From an uncultured bacterium (GTDB lineage: Bacteria > Verrucomicrobiota > Lentisphaeria > Victivallales > UBA1829): a stretch of DNA of 5,833 bases. The stretch is from the NCBI GenBank assembly GCA_900549045.1, contig URNE01000171.1, positions 1-5,833 of the forward strand, given 5' to 3'. The notes under the pieces are model-generated. The model saw only the letters and a list, made by a program, of their open reading frames with translations, made no database searches and was not told the origin of the DNA. The position numbers were made by a program, and so were the translations under genes. Numbering within the stretch: position 1 is the first letter of the stretch; each line of letters starts with the position of its first letter. Of the stretch, positions 5,300 through 5,833 are shown one piece after another.

Positions 5300-5833
5300 A
5301 AAGCTTCTCCAGCTGCCGCACGACCCGCCGGAGCTGATCAAGCGTCCGGCTCTTGTTGATGTAGACCGCATTCACCGTAACGCCAAGTTCGTTTGCGACC
5401 TTTGCGGGCGGCTCGTTGCGCAGAACGTAGCGTTCAAAAGAGAGCCATGAAAGCGGTTCCATTTCCGACTGCATCACCCGGATCGCCTCGCTCAGAAGAT
5501 AGTTGTGCCACTCCGCATCCCACTTTTCATCGAACGCGCAGTCGATCAGCTTCATGCAGGCGGCATCGTCCGCGACGTCGCCGCGCTTCCGGATGATCGC
5601 GAAGGTGCAGTTGCGGACGATCGTGCGCAGATAGGTCCGGAAGCGTCCTTTCGAACGGTCGTAGCGGAAGGTTTTCGATGCTTTGAAGAAGTTGACCAGA
5701 ACATCCTGCACAAGTTCTCCGCGCTCGGCGACGGTCAACCCCCACGATCTCCCGCAGACGCGGATCAGCGGAGAATACATTTCCGCAAACCGGTTCCAGG
5801 AAATTTCATCGCCTTCGGCAATCTTTTCCAGCA
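5298..5833 (-). CDS. ECF-type RNA polymerase sigma factor, N-terminus cut by window edge
   Basis: This directs RNA polymerase to alternative promoters. 177 residues are visible; the frame is open to the window edge, and 17 residues upstream of the ATG at 5780 (LEKIAEGDEISWNRFAE) clearly belong to region 2.1, so the true start lies just outside. Typical ECF length means only a few residues are missing. Region 2 spans visible residues 1-83 (SWNRFAEMYSPLIR, GELVQDVLVNFF, FRTYLRTIVRN). A linker of about 84-118 without a region 3 follows, then region 4 about 120-175 with the helix-turn-helix AKVANELGVTVNAVYINKSR (143-162). The usual acidic stretch before LVQ is ERGE (36-39) instead of an all-acidic or D-A-E-D type. 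The small zinc protein and kinase follow in the same operon, a layout reported for ECF groups of Planctomycetota and relatives. The operon promoter is outside the window. Confidence 0.93.
   Translation of the reverse strand, partial: LEKIAEGDEISWNRFAEMYSPLIRVCGRSWGLTVAERGELVQDVLVNFFKASKTFRYDRSKGRFRTYLRTIVRNCTFAIIRKRGDVADDAACMKLIDCAFDEKWDAEWHNYLLSEAIRVMQSEMEPLSWLSFERYVLRNEPPAKVANELGVTVNAVYINKSRTLDQLRRVVRQLEKL

Noticed and set aside
5298..5780. Taking the ATG at 5780 as the true start of the sigma factor
   Set aside because: In-frame residues before it (LEKIAEGDEISWNRFAE) match the conserved opening of sigma region 2, and the frame is open to the window edge, so the gene is truncated by the window.
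1..5833. CRISPR arrays, tRNA or rRNA genes, insertion sequences, attachment sites
   Set aside because: No regularly spaced repeats, no cloverleaf or rRNA-like stretches, and no transposase or integrase frames were seen. Nearly all of the window is accounted for by five genes.

Overview
This window is a compact, accessory-looking stretch of bacterial chromosome in which all five genes lie on the minus strand, so transcription runs from high to low coordinates. Coding DNA is moderately GC-rich, with sharply A/T-rich intergenic islands. An ECF sigma factor, a mini zinc anti-sigma-like protein and a very large Hanks-type Ser/Thr kinase side by side, plus a thioredoxin-like tail of a kind common in Lentisphaerota, suggest the PVC superphylum (Lentisphaerota such as Victivallis-like gut bacteria, or Planctomycetota/Verrucomicrobiota). 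That assignment is inference from gene style; no marker gene is present.

Region 1 (about 5833 down to 1793) is a signalling operon. It begins outside the window with an ECF-type sigma-70 factor (all but its first few residues are visible). This is followed 8 bases later by a 74-residue protein with the H-x3-C-x2-C signature of zinc-binding anti-sigma domains. That protein overlaps by ATGA a 1091-residue membrane kinase with the order: two zinc ribbons, Ser/Thr kinase with all catalytic residues, one transmembrane helix, Pro/Ser linker, helical region, ankyrin-type repeats, and a thioredoxin-like domain lacking CxxC. The simplest reading is an envelope-sensing module in which the outer ankyrin/thioredoxin-like part controls a cytoplasmic kinase that, with or instead of the small zinc protein, controls the sigma factor.

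Region 2 (1535-1792) is the only real intergenic gap. Directly after the kinase stop is an A/T-only inverted repeat. A long imperfect GC-rich stem with a 58-base loop then leads into T7-G-T7, a plausible terminator. The same T-tract lies just upstream of a good sigma-70-type promoter (TTGAAA, 17-base spacer, TACATT) for the next genes.

Region 3 (1534 down to 39) is a two-gene unit: a family 4 (4Fe-4S) uracil-DNA glycosylase with a proline-rich N-terminal extension, and, 11 bases later, a 219-residue helical protein I do not recognise. The ribosome binding site of the second gene is built on the stop codon of the first. At the left edge a UUCG-capped hairpin with a T-tract points the other way and probably terminates a convergent gene lying to the left of the window.
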